A stretch of 64,000 nt of DNA from Tautonia plasticadhaerens (GCF_007752535.1 NZ_CP036426.1:1-64000), one strand, 5' to 3'; positions 11,193-20,998 are shown, counted from the first letter of the stretch. Notes: a model not told the origin generated them from the sequence alone. Numbers and translations are program-made.

Positions 11193-11846
11193 ATGGCCAC
11201 CGCGACCCGAACCGAGTCGACGATCGAGCCGCCGGACGACATCCGCCCGGGGGTGATCCCCGAGGAGCGTGACCCGATCGTCCCGCCGACCGGGGACGGG
11301 TTCTACGAGGTCGTGGACGGCGTGGTCGTCGAAGTGCCACCGATGGGGAGCTTCGAGGCGGACATCGCAAATCTGATCGCTTATTCGATGAACGAGCACG
11401 CCAGGCCGAGGAGGCTCGGGCGGGCCTTCGTCGGGGTCCTCTTCCGGATCGACGTCGGCCGAGAGATCCGCCGGCAGCCCGCCGTGGCCTTCGTCTCGGC
11501 GGCGCGCTTGCCCGCCGGCAAGCGGGCGCCGAAGGCCTCTTCCTGGCAGGTCGTGCCCGACCTCGCCGTCGAGATCGTCAGCCCGAGCGACCAGGCCGCC
11601 CACCTCAACCGCAAGATCGCCGACTACTTCCAGGCCGGCACCATCGCCGTCTGGGTCATCTACCAGGAGACCCGGCAGGTCTACGCCTATTCGTCGCCGG
11701 TCGACGTCCGCATCCTCACCCCGCCGGCCGACCTGGACGGCGGCGCCGTCCTGCCCGGCTTCCGGCTGCCGATCGCCCGGCTGTTCGAGGATGACCCGGA
11801 CCCGAGCCCGAGCCCGAGCCCGAGCCCCAGCCCCGCCGGCTCCTGA
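11193..11846 (+). CDS. Uma2 family protein (PD-(D/E)XK nuclease fold)
   Basis: This 217-residue protein has the Uma2/DUF820 arrangement: an N-terminal YEVVDGVVVEVPPM strand pair, VPDLAVEIVSPSD with the Asp and Glu expected in the nuclease-like core (about 127-139), then NRKIADYFQAGTIAVWVIY. The core resembles a restriction-type nuclease, but the biological role of the family is not settled. Its C-terminus ends in DPDPSPSPSPSPSPAGS, encoded by a short tandem CCCGAG array (about 11801-11826) that could vary in copy number by slippage. It begins 52 bases after EF-G on the same strand and may be co-transcribed with it. Confidence 0.85.
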   Translation: MATATRTESTIEPPDDIRPGVIPEERDPIVPPTGDGFYEVVDGVVVEVPPMGSFEADIANLIAYSMNEHARPRRLGRAFVGVLFRIDVGREIRRQPAVAFVSAARLPAGKRAPKASSWQVVPDLAVEIVSPSDQAAHLNRKIADYFQAGTIAVWVIYQETRQVYAYSSPVDVRILTPPADLDGGAVLPGFRLPIARLFEDDPDPSPSPSPSPSPAGS

Positions 11847-11870
11847 TCCGACCCCCGGAGGATCCCCGAG

Positions 11871-13064
11871 ATGATGCCCCTTGGTGCGCTTCTGCCCCTG
11901 CTGCTTGCCCTCCCCGCCCCCGCCCCGCAGCAGGAGGTGCCGAAGCCCGACCTCTCGCTGGCCCCCGGCGTGGTGATCGACCACAGCCCGGCGTCGACCC
12001 GGCAGTACATCGGCTCCCCCAGCATCGCCGCCCTGCCGGACGGGACCTACGTCGCCTCGCACGACCTGTTCGGCCCGGGGAGCACCCGGGACACGACCGT
12101 CGTCTTCGCCTCGAACGACCGGGGCTCGTCCTGGGTCCGGCTTGCCGCGATCAAGGGCCAGTGGTGGTCCACCCTGTTCTTCCACCGCGGGGCCCTCTAC
12201 CTGATGGGCACCAACCGCGAGTACGGCGAGGCGGTCATCCGCCGCTCCCTCGACCGGGGCCTGACCTGGAGCACCCCGGTCGACTCCGCCACCGGCCTGA
12301 TCCTGCCCGGCAAGAAGTTCCACTGTGCCCCGGTGCCGGTCGTCGAGCGCGCCGGCCGCATCTGGAGGGCGATGGAGGACGCCGAGGGGCCCGGCGGCTG
12401 GGGGGAGCACTTCCGGGCCTTCATGATGTCCGCCCCCATCGAGTCCGACCTGCTCCGGGCCGACAGCTGGACCGTCAGCAACCCGCTGGGCTCCGACCCC
12501 TCCTGGCTCGACGGCATGTGCGGCGGCTGGCTCGAAGGCAACGCGGTCGTCACCCCCGAGGGGGAAATCGTCGACGTCCTCCGGGTCGACACGAAGCCCG
12601 AGCCCGGCCATGCCGCCATCGTCCGCATCTCAGAGGACGGCAACGCCGCCACCTTCGACCCCGAGGCCGACTTCATCCGCCTCCCCGGCGGCGCCAAGAA
12701 ATTCACGATCCGCTACGACCCCCGGACCGAATGCTACTGGTCGCTCGCCAACTGGGTCCCCCCGAAGTTCGACACCGGCCAGCCCGGCCGGACCCGGAAC
12801 ACCCTGGCGCTGCTCGCCTCGACCGACCTGAGGGACTGGGAGGTCCGGGCCGTCGTCCTCCACCACCCCGACGCGGAGAATCACGGCTTCCAGTACGTCG
12901 ACTGGCTCTTCGAGGGGGACGACCTGATCGCCGTCGTCCGCACCGCCTTCGATGACGGCCTCGGCGGCGCCCACAACCAGCACGACGCCAATTTCATGAC
13001 CTTCCACCGGATCGAAGACTTCCGCACCCTCGAAGGGATTCCCGCCGACCTCGGCGACGACTGA
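11871..13064 (+). CDS. secreted sialidase-like (BNR repeat) protein
   Basis: This 397-residue protein starts with a signal peptide (MMPLGALLPLLLALPAPAPQ). The body is a six-bladed propeller type with Asp-box motifs SNDRGSSW and SLDRGLTW in the first half, and later blades such as STDLRDWEV. This matches the exo-alpha-sialidase / BNR superfamily. An Arg in the first blade region (ASTRQYIGSPS) and an Arg near the end (VRTAF) could form part of a catalytic triad, but I cannot confirm activity on sialic acid. Many such planctomycete proteins act on other glycans. It has a GGAGG site before the ATG. It is convergent with the S8 protease gene. Confidence 0.72.
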   Translation: MMPLGALLPLLLALPAPAPQQEVPKPDLSLAPGVVIDHSPASTRQYIGSPSIAALPDGTYVASHDLFGPGSTRDTTVVFASNDRGSSWVRLAAIKGQWWSTLFFHRGALYLMGTNREYGEAVIRRSLDRGLTWSTPVDSATGLILPGKKFHCAPVPVVERAGRIWRAMEDAEGPGGWGEHFRAFMMSAPIESDLLRADSWTVSNPLGSDPSWLDGMCGGWLEGNAVVTPEGEIVDVLRVDTKPEPGHAAIVRISEDGNAATFDPEADFIRLPGGAKKFTIRYDPRTECYWSLANWVPPKFDTGQPGRTRNTLALLASTDLRDWEVRAVVLHHPDAENHGFQYVDWLFEGDDLIAVVRTAFDDGLGGAHNQHDANFMTFHRIEDFRTLEGIPADLGDD

Positions 13065-13086
13065 TCGGCGGCGTCAGGTAGCCGGC

Positions 13087-13122
13087 GGGCGCCCGGCCGA
13101 CCCGAAGGGGGGCCGGGCGTCC
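13087..13122. terminator. hairpin between convergent genes
   Basis: A 12-base stem with one mismatch (13087-13098 and 13111-13122, 12-base loop) lies between the stops of the sialidase-like gene and the S8 protease. There is no T-tract, so termination is inferred from position. Confidence 0.4.
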
Positions 13123-13136
13123 GGATCGGCGGCCGA

Positions 13137-16100
13137 TCAACCGGCCCTGACATGGTCGATCAATCCCACCCCCCGCCTCCGGATCGGGGACAGGTGATCA
13201 AGGGCGATCGAGTCGATCGGCGAACGCCCGTAGGTCGCCGCGAGCTGGGCGTCCAGGGCCGCCAGCCCGACGGCCGACGCGGCCATGCCGCCGCCCTGCC
13301 CGCCGAGGGCCGAGGTGCTCCCGTCCCTGTTGATGACGATGCTGGTCTCCAGATTGCCTCCCGCGTCGTAGGAGAGGCTGGCGTGGTTGAGGCCGGTGAC
13401 GCTGAAGGTGACGGACGACCGGCCGTTGATGTCGCCGCTGCTGATCGCCACGGTGCCGTCGCTCCCGGTGACCCCGGAGCCCCCGCGATTCAGCTCCGCC
13501 CAGATCCCCGACACCGAGGCGTTGGCCACGGGGTTGCCCAGGTTGTCCCGGACGGTCACCGTGGCGATCGCCTCCCACTTGCCGCTCCGGCCCTTGATGA
13601 CGGCGACCCCCGACAGGTCCGCCACGCTCATCGACGTCGCGCCGACGACGCTGTTGTTGACCGTCACGGAGGCGGACGCGGTGGCCGTCTTGCCCGTGGT
13701 GTCGGTGGCCGTGGCGGAGACGACATACGAGCCGTCGTCGAAGGCGGTCGTGTCCCAGGAGTCGGACCAGCCGTCCGAGCCGTCGGCGTCGACCCCGTGG
13801 GAGATGCCGTCTACGAAGAACTCGACCCGGCCGACGCCGTTGTCGTCCCCGGCGACGGCCGTCACGGCGACCGTGCCGGAGACGGTGGCCCCGTTCGACG
13901 GGCTCGCGATCGAGACCGTCGGCGCCCGGTCGTCGATCAGGACGTCGTCGAACACGGCCGAGGAATACGAGAGCGGCTGGCCGATGGCCGTGAACTCCCC
14001 GTAGAGGCCGCCGTTGACCGAGGCGGCGTTCCCGGATCGGTTCCAGCCGGCGGCGGCGGCATCGAAGGTGATCGTCCAGCCGGTCGGCTCGGTCGAGCCG
14101 TCGGCCCAGACCTTGCCATAGAGGACCCCGTCGGCCTCCCTCATCCGGAACCAGTACCACTGATCCTCGTTCATCGTGATCGCCTGGCGGGACGATGCGC
14201 TGATGTCGCCGCTCCAGGCCACGTAGTCGTTCAGGAATTCCAGGGACTTCTGCTCGCCATAGCGTCCGGTGACGAGCAGGTTGTAGCCGTAGCCGCTCAG
14301 CGGGTCGGTCCGCAGGCCGACCCCGACCCGGGCGAACTCGCCGTGCACCCAGTCGGTCAGCTTGACCTTGGCCCGGACCTCCGAGGGCCGCTCCTCGAGC
14401 CCGACCGCCATCGCCTTGCGCTCGATGGGATTCCCGGTGCGGTTCAGGAACCCTTGCGTGGAGGCCTGGGTCAGGACGCCCCCCGTGCCGGTCCACTCGC
14501 CCCCCGTGAAGGCCCAGGGGGTCGGGGCGATCGTCTGGTCGTCGTCCTGACCGCCGTCCTGGAAGTCGTCGAGGTATGGCAGCGCCGAGATCGCCTCGGC
14601 CGGTGCGGCGTAAACGATCTGGCTGGGGGCCGGGTCGTCGGGGAAGGCTGAGCTCAAGGCGATGACCTGGAAGGCATATTGCGTCGAGGAGGCCAGCTCG
14701 TCGACCCGATACGTCGTGACGCCGGCCTCCACGGCGTCCGAGCCCGAATCCGGGCCATTCGACCACTCGATCAGGTAGCTGGTCTCATTGGCGCTGTCGG
14801 CCCAGTTCAGGGCGATCTCGCTCGGCGAGAGGATCGTCGTCGTCAGGCCGGCCGGCGCGGTGGGGGGGGAAGTCGGCGTCGCGTCGAAGTCCAGGGCCCC
14901 GGGCACGTCCAGCCGGCCGCCCGTCAGCGTCTTGCCGGTGAGCGAGGGGGTCGGGATCGCGCCGCCGAGGATCGCCTCCTTGATCCGGGCGGCCGGGGGC
15001 ATCAAGCCGGTGGCAGCCAACGCCTTCGAGGCGTAGAGGGCCGCCGCCCCGGTGACGTGCGGCGTCGCCATCGAGGTGCCATCGTACGACGCGTAGCCGC
15101 CCGGCACCGTCGAGTAGATGGCCGAGCCGGGGGCGGCGAGGTCGACCGAGTTCGCGCCGGAGTTGGAGTAGCCGGCCAAGTTACCGTTCCGGTCCAGCGC
15201 GGCGACGGAGATGATGTTGGGCAGGTTGTAGCCCGCCGGGTAATACGCCGAGGCGTCGGTGTTCGCGCCGTTGTTGCCGGCGGCGGCGACGAACAGGATG
15301 CCGGCCGAGTCGGCCCGGCCGATCGCGTCGAAGAGGCCCTGCGAGTAGCCGCCACCGCCCCAAGAATTGTTCAAGGCGACGATGTTCAGGCCGTGCCGGG
15401 CCTTCAGGTCGATGAAGTAATCGACCGCCTCAATGGCGTCGGCCGTGTTGCCGGTCCCCCGAGGGCCGGTGAGGAACTTGGCGGAGATGAGGGTGACGTC
15501 CCAGTTGACGCCCACGACCCCCTGGCCGGTGCCCTCCGAGGCGTCGGTCCCCTCCGCCCCGATCGTCCCGGCGACGTGCGTGCCGTGCTCGTCCCACTTC
15601 TCGTAGATCGTGTTGGTGTCGGCGGCGAAGTTCCAGCCGTGGATGTCGTCGACGTACCCGTTCCCGTCGTTGTCGACGCCGTCGGCCGGGTCCTCGGGGT
15701 TGGTCCAGACGTTGGCGTCGAGGTCCGGATGGGTGGGTTGGAGCCCCGTGTCGATGACGCCGACGTAGACGCCCGCCGAGCCAGTGAACCCGGAAGCCCA
15801 CGCCTCGCCGGCCTGGCTGCCGTACGGGTTGGCAGGGCTCGTGCCGTCGCCGTACATGCCCCAGAGCGAACCGCCGGTGTAGTACGGGTCGCTGGAGGTG
15901 GCCTGAGTCGAGTAGATCCAGTTCGGCTCGGCGAAGGAGACGATCGGGCTGGCCTCGAACGCCCCGACCGCCCTCGCCACCGACAGGCCCGGCGGCAGCG
16001 ACACCAGTTCCAGGGCCCCCCGCCCCTCGGCCGCCCTGCCGGGGCTGCCGACCGACCGCTCCCGCCCCGCGTCGAATCGACCGAGCAGCTGATCTCGCAT

Positions 16101-16271
16101 CGCCTCACCGACTCCCGGCTCGAACTGCACCAGCACCCGTCCCGGCTCGAACTGCGGCCCGCCGCCCTGGGCCACGCTCAGCAGGCGACGCTCCTCCAAC
16201 CGCTCCAACGCCGGCCGCCGGCCGGTCGAGGCCGATCGGGTCCGGGTGATCCGTCCGTGTCGATTTCTCAT
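13137..16271 (-). CDS. secreted multidomain subtilisin-like S8 protease
   Basis: This 1044-residue protein starts at the ATG at 16271; the GTG six codons upstream is less likely. The N-terminus is Arg-rich and carries LERLEERRLLS, the motif found near the start of many very large secreted planctomycete proteins. The S8 triad is intact: Asp in VGVIDTGLQPTHPDL (about 172), His in HGTHVAGTIG (about 232) and Ser in GTSMATPHVTGAAAL (about 400). Then follow a fibronectin type III-like domain (about 470-555), a beta-rich middle region resembling a laminin-G/glycan-binding fold (about 560-780), a bacterial Ig-like domain with GVGRVEFFVDG (about 790-880) and a second Ig-like domain. It is likely extracellular or surface-bound. 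Substrate unknown. Confidence 0.88.
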   Translation of the reverse strand: MRNRHGRITRTRSASTGRRPALERLEERRLLSVAQGGGPQFEPGRVLVQFEPGVGEAMRDQLLGRFDAGRERSVGSPGRAAEGRGALELVSLPPGLSVARAVGAFEASPIVSFAEPNWIYSTQATSSDPYYTGGSLWGMYGDGTSPANPYGSQAGEAWASGFTGSAGVYVGVIDTGLQPTHPDLDANVWTNPEDPADGVDNDGNGYVDDIHGWNFAADTNTIYEKWDEHGTHVAGTIGAEGTDASEGTGQGVVGVNWDVTLISAKFLTGPRGTGNTADAIEAVDYFIDLKARHGLNIVALNNSWGGGGYSQGLFDAIGRADSAGILFVAAAGNNGANTDASAYYPAGYNLPNIISVAALDRNGNLAGYSNSGANSVDLAAPGSAIYSTVPGGYASYDGTSMATPHVTGAAALYASKALAATGLMPPAARIKEAILGGAIPTPSLTGKTLTGGRLDVPGALDFDATPTSPPTAPAGLTTTILSPSEIALNWADSANETSYLIEWSNGPDSGSDAVEAGVTTYRVDELASSTQYAFQVIALSSAFPDDPAPSQIVYAAPAEAISALPYLDDFQDGGQDDDQTIAPTPWAFTGGEWTGTGGVLTQASTQGFLNRTGNPIERKAMAVGLEERPSEVRAKVKLTDWVHGEFARVGVGLRTDPLSGYGYNLLVTGRYGEQKSLEFLNDYVAWSGDISASSRQAITMNEDQWYWFRMREADGVLYGKVWADGSTEPTGWTITFDAAAAGWNRSGNAASVNGGLYGEFTAIGQPLSYSSAVFDDVLIDDRAPTVSIASPSNGATVSGTVAVTAVAGDDNGVGRVEFFVDGISHGVDADGSDGWSDSWDTTAFDDGSYVVSATATDTTGKTATASASVTVNNSVVGATSMSVADLSGVAVIKGRSGKWEAIATVTVRDNLGNPVANASVSGIWAELNRGGSGVTGSDGTVAISSGDINGRSSVTFSVTGLNHASLSYDAGGNLETSIVINRDGSTSALGGQGGGMAASAVGLAALDAQLAATYGRSPIDSIALDHLSPIRRRGVGLIDHVRAG

Positions 16272-16635
16272 GGCCTGATCTCTCTGCACAGGGGTTCTTC
16301 GTGATGCCGGCCGGCAACCGACCGCGTCGGCACGGTCGGGCGACCCTCGGTGTCACTCACCCTCGTCCTGGTCGGCCCCCGGAGGACCGTCGACGGGGCC
16401 CGGTCGCCCGGCGCAGGGCACGTCGCGCGGGCAGGCGAGGCCTCGGACCACACCACGGTCCGTCGGCGGGTGGGCGGGAGCGGCGGCCTTCGCCGCTCCA
16501 ATCGCGTCGCACGGGGGCTAGAGAATCGGGATCCGGGTCGGGGCAACCCCGTAATGTCCGGGACTTCGGGGAGCACGACGGGAGGGGGAGAGCGACGCCG
16601 GCGAGTCGCGGTTGCGAGGTCGCGGGCCGTGTTTC

Positions 16636-16664
16636 ATTGCATAGATATTCGGGGCGGTTGTCAA
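16636..16664 (-). promoter_or_regulatory. candidate promoter for the S8 protease
   Basis: Reading the minus strand, TTGACA (16664-16659) is followed after 17 bases by TGCAAT (16641-16636). The -35 box and spacing are ideal. It lies about 360 bases upstream of the protease start. Confidence 0.55.
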
Positions 16665-16842
16665 TGAATTAGCCGGTCCGCGGCCCATTCCGCCGGGAGC
16701 CGCGCCCCGACGGGCTCGGGGTGCGGCCGAGATCCGGGGCGTGGACGATCTCTCGGCCAAGCCGCCTTCCCCACCCCGCCAACTTGAGCGGCCCCCATGC
16801 GGGTTGTCCCGGACGGGCTTCGTAAAAAATGGAACAATCGGA

Positions 16843-16871
16843 TTGACGCGGCCCGAGCCCCGCGGTAGCAT
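16843..16871 (+). promoter_or_regulatory. strong promoter of the S10-spc-alpha cluster
   Basis: TTGACG at 16843-16848 and TAGCAT at 16866-16871 have an exact 17-base spacer. An A/T-rich stretch at 16821-16838 sits where an UP element would lie. Transcription would begin near 16878, giving a leader of about 90 bases before rpsJ. This is the best sigma-70-type promoter in the window. Confidence 0.75.
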
Positions 16872-16966
16872 CTCACTTTCCCCGAGGTTGAGTTGCACAA
16901 CACTGTTCGATCGGCCGGACGAGCGAGCGTCGGCGGTTCGCAGAAGCGCGTGAGGGATAACGACCT

Positions 16967-17299
16967 GTGGCGGGCATGAGCAACGAACGCATTCGGATCA
17001 GGATGGAAGCGTACGATCACACCATCCTGGACCAGTCCGCGAAGGACATCGTCGAGACCGCGAAGCGGACCGAGGCGATCGTCCACGGGCCGATCCCGCT
17101 GCCGACGCGCATCGAGCGGTACACCGTCCTCCGCGGCCCGCACATCGATAAGAAGTCGCGGGAGCAGTTTGAGATCCGCACGCACAAGCGTCTGATCGAC
17201 ATCGTGCAGCCGACCAACAAGACCATCGACGCCCTGAACAAGCTCAGCTTGCCGGCGGGCGTCGACATCAAGATCAAGGCCGGCCCCGCCGGGGGCTGA
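16967..17299 (+). CDS. rpsJ: 30S ribosomal protein S10
   Basis: This is 30S head protein S10, 110 residues from the GTG at 16967 ([18 protein letters not shown]). The ATG at 16976 is an alternative start. A GAGG site 11 bases before the GTG favours the longer form. The family pattern [14 protein letters not shown], the loop [25 protein letters not shown] and [15 protein letters not shown] are all present. It opens the ribosomal cluster directly behind a strong promoter. A gap of 238 bases follows before rplC, which is long for this operon. Confidence 0.96.
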   Translation: MAGMSNERIRIRMEAYDHTILDQSAKDIVETAKRTEAIVHGPIPLPTRIERYTVLRGPHIDKKSREQFEIRTHKRLIDIVQPTNKTIDALNKLSLPAGVDIKIKAGPAGG

Positions 17300-17537
17300 G
17301 CCTGGTCGCGATCGCGGCCCCCTCGACTCGACCCGGATCGGCCTGAGGCCGTTCCGGCCCGGGCGGTCCCATCCGACCCGGGGCGATGTGGTAGGGGCCG
17401 ATAGCACGGGGGGCACGGGTCTGCCCGAGGGCGACTCGTGCCCGTTCGCGTGTTGTCCGGAGCCGTCGGCCGAGGGGGGCCGGGGGCGTCGCGAGCGGGC
17501 CTCGATCCACTGGTATCCGAGACGGAGCAGTCCAGAG

Positions 17538-18170
17538 ATGAACGTCGGGTTGCTGGGTCGCAAGGTCGGGATGACCCAGATTTTCCAGGAGGACGGCACC
17601 GTCGTCCCCGTGACCGTCCTCGAATGTGGCCCCTGCATGGTGCTGCAGGTCCGGACCGCCGAGCGAGACGGGTATCATGCCCTGCAGCTCGGCTTCTCGG
17701 ACAAGAAGCGGAAGAACGCCTCACAGGCCGAGCGCGGCCACGCCAAGAAGGTCGACGCCGAGCCCAAGCGGTTCGTCCGCGAGATCCGGCAGGAGGGCCC
17801 GGTGGAGGTCGCCGAGGGCACGACCCTGGGGGTCGACGTCTTCGCCGAGATCCCCAGCGTCGACGTGATCGGCACCAGCAAGGGCCGGGGCTACACCGGT
17901 GTCGTCAAGCGGCACGGGTTCCGCGGCTTGCGGGCCACCCACGGCGTCCAGCGGATGCACCGGCATCCCGGCTCGTCCGGCCCCTCGGCCGACCCGGCCC
18001 GCGTGTTCAAGGGGGTCAAGAAGCCCGGCCAGCACGGCAACGCCCGGATCACGGTGCGGAACCTGAAGGTCGTCCGGGTCGACCCCGAGAACAACCTGCT
18101 GCTGGTCCGGGGCGCCGTGCCCGGCCATAACGGCGGCTTCGTCATCGTCCGCCAGACCAACGCCGTCTGA
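17538..18170 (+). CDS. rplC: 50S ribosomal protein L3
   Basis: This is L3, 210 residues from the ATG at 17538. The open frame continues upstream, but the conserved start [16 protein letters not shown] fixes the N-terminus. The extension loop that reaches the peptidyl-transferase centre is recognisable ([20 protein letters not shown]), as is the closing [16 protein letters not shown]3 initiates 50S assembly by binding 23S rRNA. rplD follows after 266 bases of GC-rich sequence that includes a TATAAC near 18321 but no convincing -35 box. Confidence 0.97.
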   Translation: MNVGLLGRKVGMTQIFQEDGTVVPVTVLECGPCMVLQVRTAERDGYHALQLGFSDKKRKNASQAERGHAKKVDAEPKRFVREIRQEGPVEVAEGTTLGVDVFAEIPSVDVIGTSKGRGYTGVVKRHGFRGLRATHGVQRMHRHPGSSGPSADPARVFKGVKKPGQHGNARITVRNLKVVRVDPENNLLLVRGAVPGHNGGFVIVRQTNAV

Positions 18171-18436
18171 TCGACGCGTCCCCGCGACGGATCGAGACGG
18201 CCCCCGCCGATCTGCTCGCCGATGAGGCCCCGTCGCCCCGGCCGGGCCGGACGCCGATGCCCCCCGGCACGCTGCCCCCCGGGCGATTCGGCCCTCGGCG
18301 ATCGCAAACGCTCACCCTCGGTATAACGGAATCGGATCCGGAACACGAGGCCCGGGGGCCCACCCCACCGGGCCCGACCCGGTCGGCCCGGCCCCGGCTC
18401 GGCCGCCCGGGCGGCCGCCTGCATGGATCAAAGACG

Positions 18437-19180
18437 ATGCTGACCATCCCCGTCTACAACACGTCCGGCGAGCAGGTGGGCGAGGAGTCCATCGATCCGG
18501 CCGACTTCGGCGGCTCGATCAACAAGCAGCTGCTCCACGACGTCGTCGTGATGCACCTGGCCAACCGCCGGGTCGGCACGGTGAACACCCGGGGCCGCTC
18601 CGACGTCGCCGGGTCGACCCGGAAGATGTACCGCCAGAAGGGCACCGGCAACGCCCGGATGGGCTCCAAGCGGACCAACAAGCGCGTCGGCGGCGGCGTC
18701 GCCTTCGCCCGGCGCAACCGGGACTACTCGTACCGGCTGCCCAAGAAGGCCATCCGGCTGGCCATCCGCATGGCCATCCTCTCCAAGTTCCAGGACGGCC
18801 AGGCCTTCGTGCTCCAGGGCCTGGACCTGGGGGCTACGCCGAAGACCAAGGACGTCGTCCGCATCCTCCGCTCGATCCGCCGGCCGGACCTGCCCGCCGA
18901 GGCCCAGCCGGTCGAGGGCGAGACCAAGCGGGACGCCCTCCGCCGGACCCTCGACGGCCGCAAGCTGCTCATCGGCACCGCCGAGTTCGACCACGCCGTC
19001 TACCGAGGCGCCCGCAACATCCCCGGCGTGATGGTCGCCCCGGTCGCCGAATTCAACACCTACGACGTGCTCCGCCAGCGCTACCTGGTCCTCACCCCCG
19101 AGGCCCTCGGGTCCCTGAAGGAGCGCGTCAAGGAGAAGGTCCGCCGCCGCCCCGAGGTCGAGGCCGCCGCCGCCGGCTGA
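18437..19180 (+). CDS. rplD: 50S ribosomal protein L4
   Basis: This is L4, 247 residues from the ATG at 18437. Landmarks are the N-terminal VYNTSGEQVGE, GSTRKMYRQKGTGNARMGS (the exit-tunnel extension) and GVAFARRNRDYSYRLPKKA. It is longer than the usual 200-210 residues, mainly through an insert around residues 145-180 and a C-terminal KERVKEKVRRRPEVEAAAAG tail. L4 lines the peptide exit tunnel and in enteric bacteria represses its own operon. No matching leader structure was identified here. Confidence 0.96.
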   Translation: MLTIPVYNTSGEQVGEESIDPADFGGSINKQLLHDVVVMHLANRRVGTVNTRGRSDVAGSTRKMYRQKGTGNARMGSKRTNKRVGGGVAFARRNRDYSYRLPKKAIRLAIRMAILSKFQDGQAFVLQGLDLGATPKTKDVVRILRSIRRPDLPAEAQPVEGETKRDALRRTLDGRKLLIGTAEFDHAVYRGARNIPGVMVAPVAEFNTYDVLRQRYLVLTPEALGSLKERVKEKVRRRPEVEAAAAG

Positions 19181-19255
19181 TCGCGGGCCGGGACGGATCC
19201 TCACAAGTTCATTCGAGTCAGTCGTCTCGCCGAACGCCCCCGAGGTCCCTAGGTC

Positions 19256-19582
19256 ATGGTTACCCTCCGCCGCGCCCCGCAGTATCAGCGGCCCGGGCCG
19301 AAGCTGGAGCCCTATCAGGTGATCCTGCGGCCCCTGATCACCGAGAAGGCCACCCAGGTCGCCGAGCGGCACAACGCCTACACGTTCGAAGTCAACCAGA
19401 TGGCCACCAAGACCGAGATCAAGCAGGCCGTCGAGGCCCTCTTCGACGTCAAGGTGGACGACGTGCGGACCCAGAACCGCAAGTCCGTCGCCCGCCGCTA
19501 CCGCCTGAAGGTCGGCCGCACCAAGAACTGGAAGAAGGCCATCGTCAAGCTGAAGGACGACTACCGGATCGACTTCTTCTGA
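19256..19582 (+). CDS. rplW: 50S ribosomal protein L23
   Basis: This 108-residue protein sits at the tunnel exit and docks trigger factor and SRP. The conserved core reads [25 protein letters not shown], then [19 protein letters not shown]. The N-terminus is about 15 residues longer than many homologues ([20 protein letters not shown]). It starts 75 bases after rplD. Confidence 0.96.
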   Translation: MVTLRRAPQYQRPGPKLEPYQVILRPLITEKATQVAERHNAYTFEVNQMATKTEIKQAVEALFDVKVDDVRTQNRKSVARRYRLKVGRTKNWKKAIVKLKDDYRIDFF

Positions 19583-19703
19583 TGATCGGCGGCCGGTGGC
19601 GACGGGCCCCGGATCGGGCGGCCATCGGATTCGGTCATCGGCCATCATTCATCGGAACGGGTCATCCCGCCGGGTCGTCGGCGGGCCAAGGGAAGAGGCA
19701 GTC

Positions 19704-20564
19704 ATGGGCATCCGCATCTACAAGCCGACCAGCCCCGGTCGGCGCAACGCCTCGGTCAGCGACTTCTCGGAGCTGACCGACAAGAACAAGAAGCCCGAGA
19801 AGAGCTTGACCGTGCCGCTGCACAAGACCGGCGGCCGGAACCACCACGGCGTGATCACCGTCCGCCACCGCGGCGGCGGCCACAAGCGGCGCTACCGGAT
19901 CATCGACTGGAAGCGCAACGACCGGGACGGCCAGCCCGCCCAGGTCACGCACATCGAGTATGATCCCAACCGCTCGGCCCGGATCGCCCTGATCCAGTAC
20001 GAGGACGGCACCAAGCGCTACATCATCGCCCCCGAGGGCCTGGCCGCCGGCATGACGGTGGTGACCGGCCCCGACGCCGAGCCGAAGCTGGGCAACTGCC
20101 TGCCCCTGGCGCGGATCCCGACCGGCATGGTCGTGCACAACGTCGAGATGCAGCCGGGGGGCGGGGCGAAGATGTGCCGGTCCGCCGGCACCAGCGCCAC
20201 CCTGACCGCCCGGGAGAGCACCTGGGCCCAGTTGACGCTCCCCTCCGGCGAGGTCCGCCGCGTGCCGGTCATGTGCCGGGCGACGATCGGCCCGGTCGGC
20301 AACTCCGACCACATGAACGTCGTCTTCGGCAAGGCCGGGCGACGCCGATGGCTCGGCCGCCGGCCCCACGTCCGGGGGACCGCGATGAACCCGCACGACC
20401 ACCCGATGGGCGGCGGCGAGGGGCGCACCTCCGGCGGCCGCCACCCGTGCTCGCCGCAGGGGCTCTCGGCCAAGGGTGGCAAGACCCGCAAGCGCCGCAA
20501 GCCGTCGAACTCGTCGATCATCCGCCGCCGCAAGAGCGTCCGATACGGTCAGCTGAAGGTCTGA
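19704..20564 (+). CDS. rplB: 50S ribosomal protein L2
   Basis: This is L2, 286 residues from the ATG at 19704 ([14 protein letters not shown]), behind an AGAGG site. It binds 23S rRNA and supports subunit joining and peptidyl transfer. Landmarks are [26 protein letters not shown] and the C-terminal rRNA-binding [12 protein letters not shown]. The catalytic-region loop reads [11 protein letters not shown], where the common bacterial form is VDHPHGGGEGR. The first histidine is kept and the second is methionine. It may be normal for the lineage. The gap to rpsS carries a degenerate inverted-repeat element. Confidence 0.97.
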   Translation: MGIRIYKPTSPGRRNASVSDFSELTDKNKKPEKSLTVPLHKTGGRNHHGVITVRHRGGGHKRRYRIIDWKRNDRDGQPAQVTHIEYDPNRSARIALIQYEDGTKRYIIAPEGLAAGMTVVTGPDAEPKLGNCLPLARIPTGMVVHNVEMQPGGGAKMCRSAGTSATLTARESTWAQLTLPSGEVRRVPVMCRATIGPVGNSDHMNVVFGKAGRRRWLGRRPHVRGTAMNPHDHPMGGGEGRTSGGRHPCSPQGLSAKGGKTRKRRKPSNSSIIRRRKSVRYGQLKV

Positions 20565-20572
20565 GTGTCCGG

Positions 20573-20654
20573 GGTCGGCGGCAGGCGGTCGGCGGGTCGG
20601 ATCCGCGACGATCGAGACCCCGGGCCCCCGCCCCCTTCGCCGCCTACCGCCTAC
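20573..20654. repeat. degenerate inverted heptamer element, rplB-rpsS gap
   Basis: The left arm, GGCGGCAGGCGGTCGGCGGG at about 20577-20596, faces a complementary right arm GCCGCCTACCGCCTAC at 20639-20654. The right arm ends in CCTACTTCC immediately before the ribosome site of rpsS. The same right-arm ending occurs in the rplR-rpsE gap. Confidence 0.5.
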
Positions 20655-20679
20655 TTCCGAGGAGCGAGAAACAAAGGCC

Positions 20680-20955
20680 ATGGGACGATCGCTCAAGAAG
20701 GGCCCCTACGTCGACGAGCGGCTGCTGGAGAAGGTCGAGAAGGCCGAGACCAGCGGCGCCCGGGGGCCGATCCGCACCTGGTCGCGTGCCTGCACCATCG
20801 TGCCGGAATTCGTCGGCAAGAACTTCGAGGTCCACAACGGCAAGATCTTCACCAAGGTCTACGTGACCGAGGACATGGTCGGCCACAAGTTCGGCGAGTT
20901 CTCGCCGACCCGGATCTTCCGGGGCCACGGCGGCAAGTCGAAGGGCAAGCGTTGA
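20680..20955 (+). CDS. rpsS: 30S ribosomal protein S19
   Basis: This 91-residue small-subunit head protein pairs with S13. Clear family landmarks are [42 protein letters not shown] and [18 protein letters not shown]. The length is normal. A GAGGAG ribosome site lies upstream of the ATG. Confidence 0.97.
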   Translation: MGRSLKKGPYVDERLLEKVEKAETSGARGPIRTWSRACTIVPEFVGKNFEVHNGKIFTKVYVTEDMVGHKFGEFSPTRIFRGHGGKSKGKR

Positions 20956-20998
20956 GCCCCGACCCGGGCGGACCCCGATTCACGCGGTTGATCGAAGC

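Larger units (their letters stand above)
16272..16966. other. 695-base divergent intergenic region
   Basis: This is the region between the S8 protease and rpsJ, which point away from each other. It holds one strong candidate promoter for each direction (16636-16664 minus, 16843-16871 plus). An AT-rich patch with no supported ORF lies around 16625-16670. The protease would have an untranslated leader of about 350 bases. Confidence 0.65.

Noticed and set aside
8963-11242. 759-codon minus-strand ORF opposite EF-G
   Set aside because: Composition and position show it to be the antisense shadow of fusA.
13152-16304. Long plus-strand ORFs opposite the S8 protease
   Set aside because: No recognisable motif; the protease on the other strand has an intact catalytic triad and several domains.
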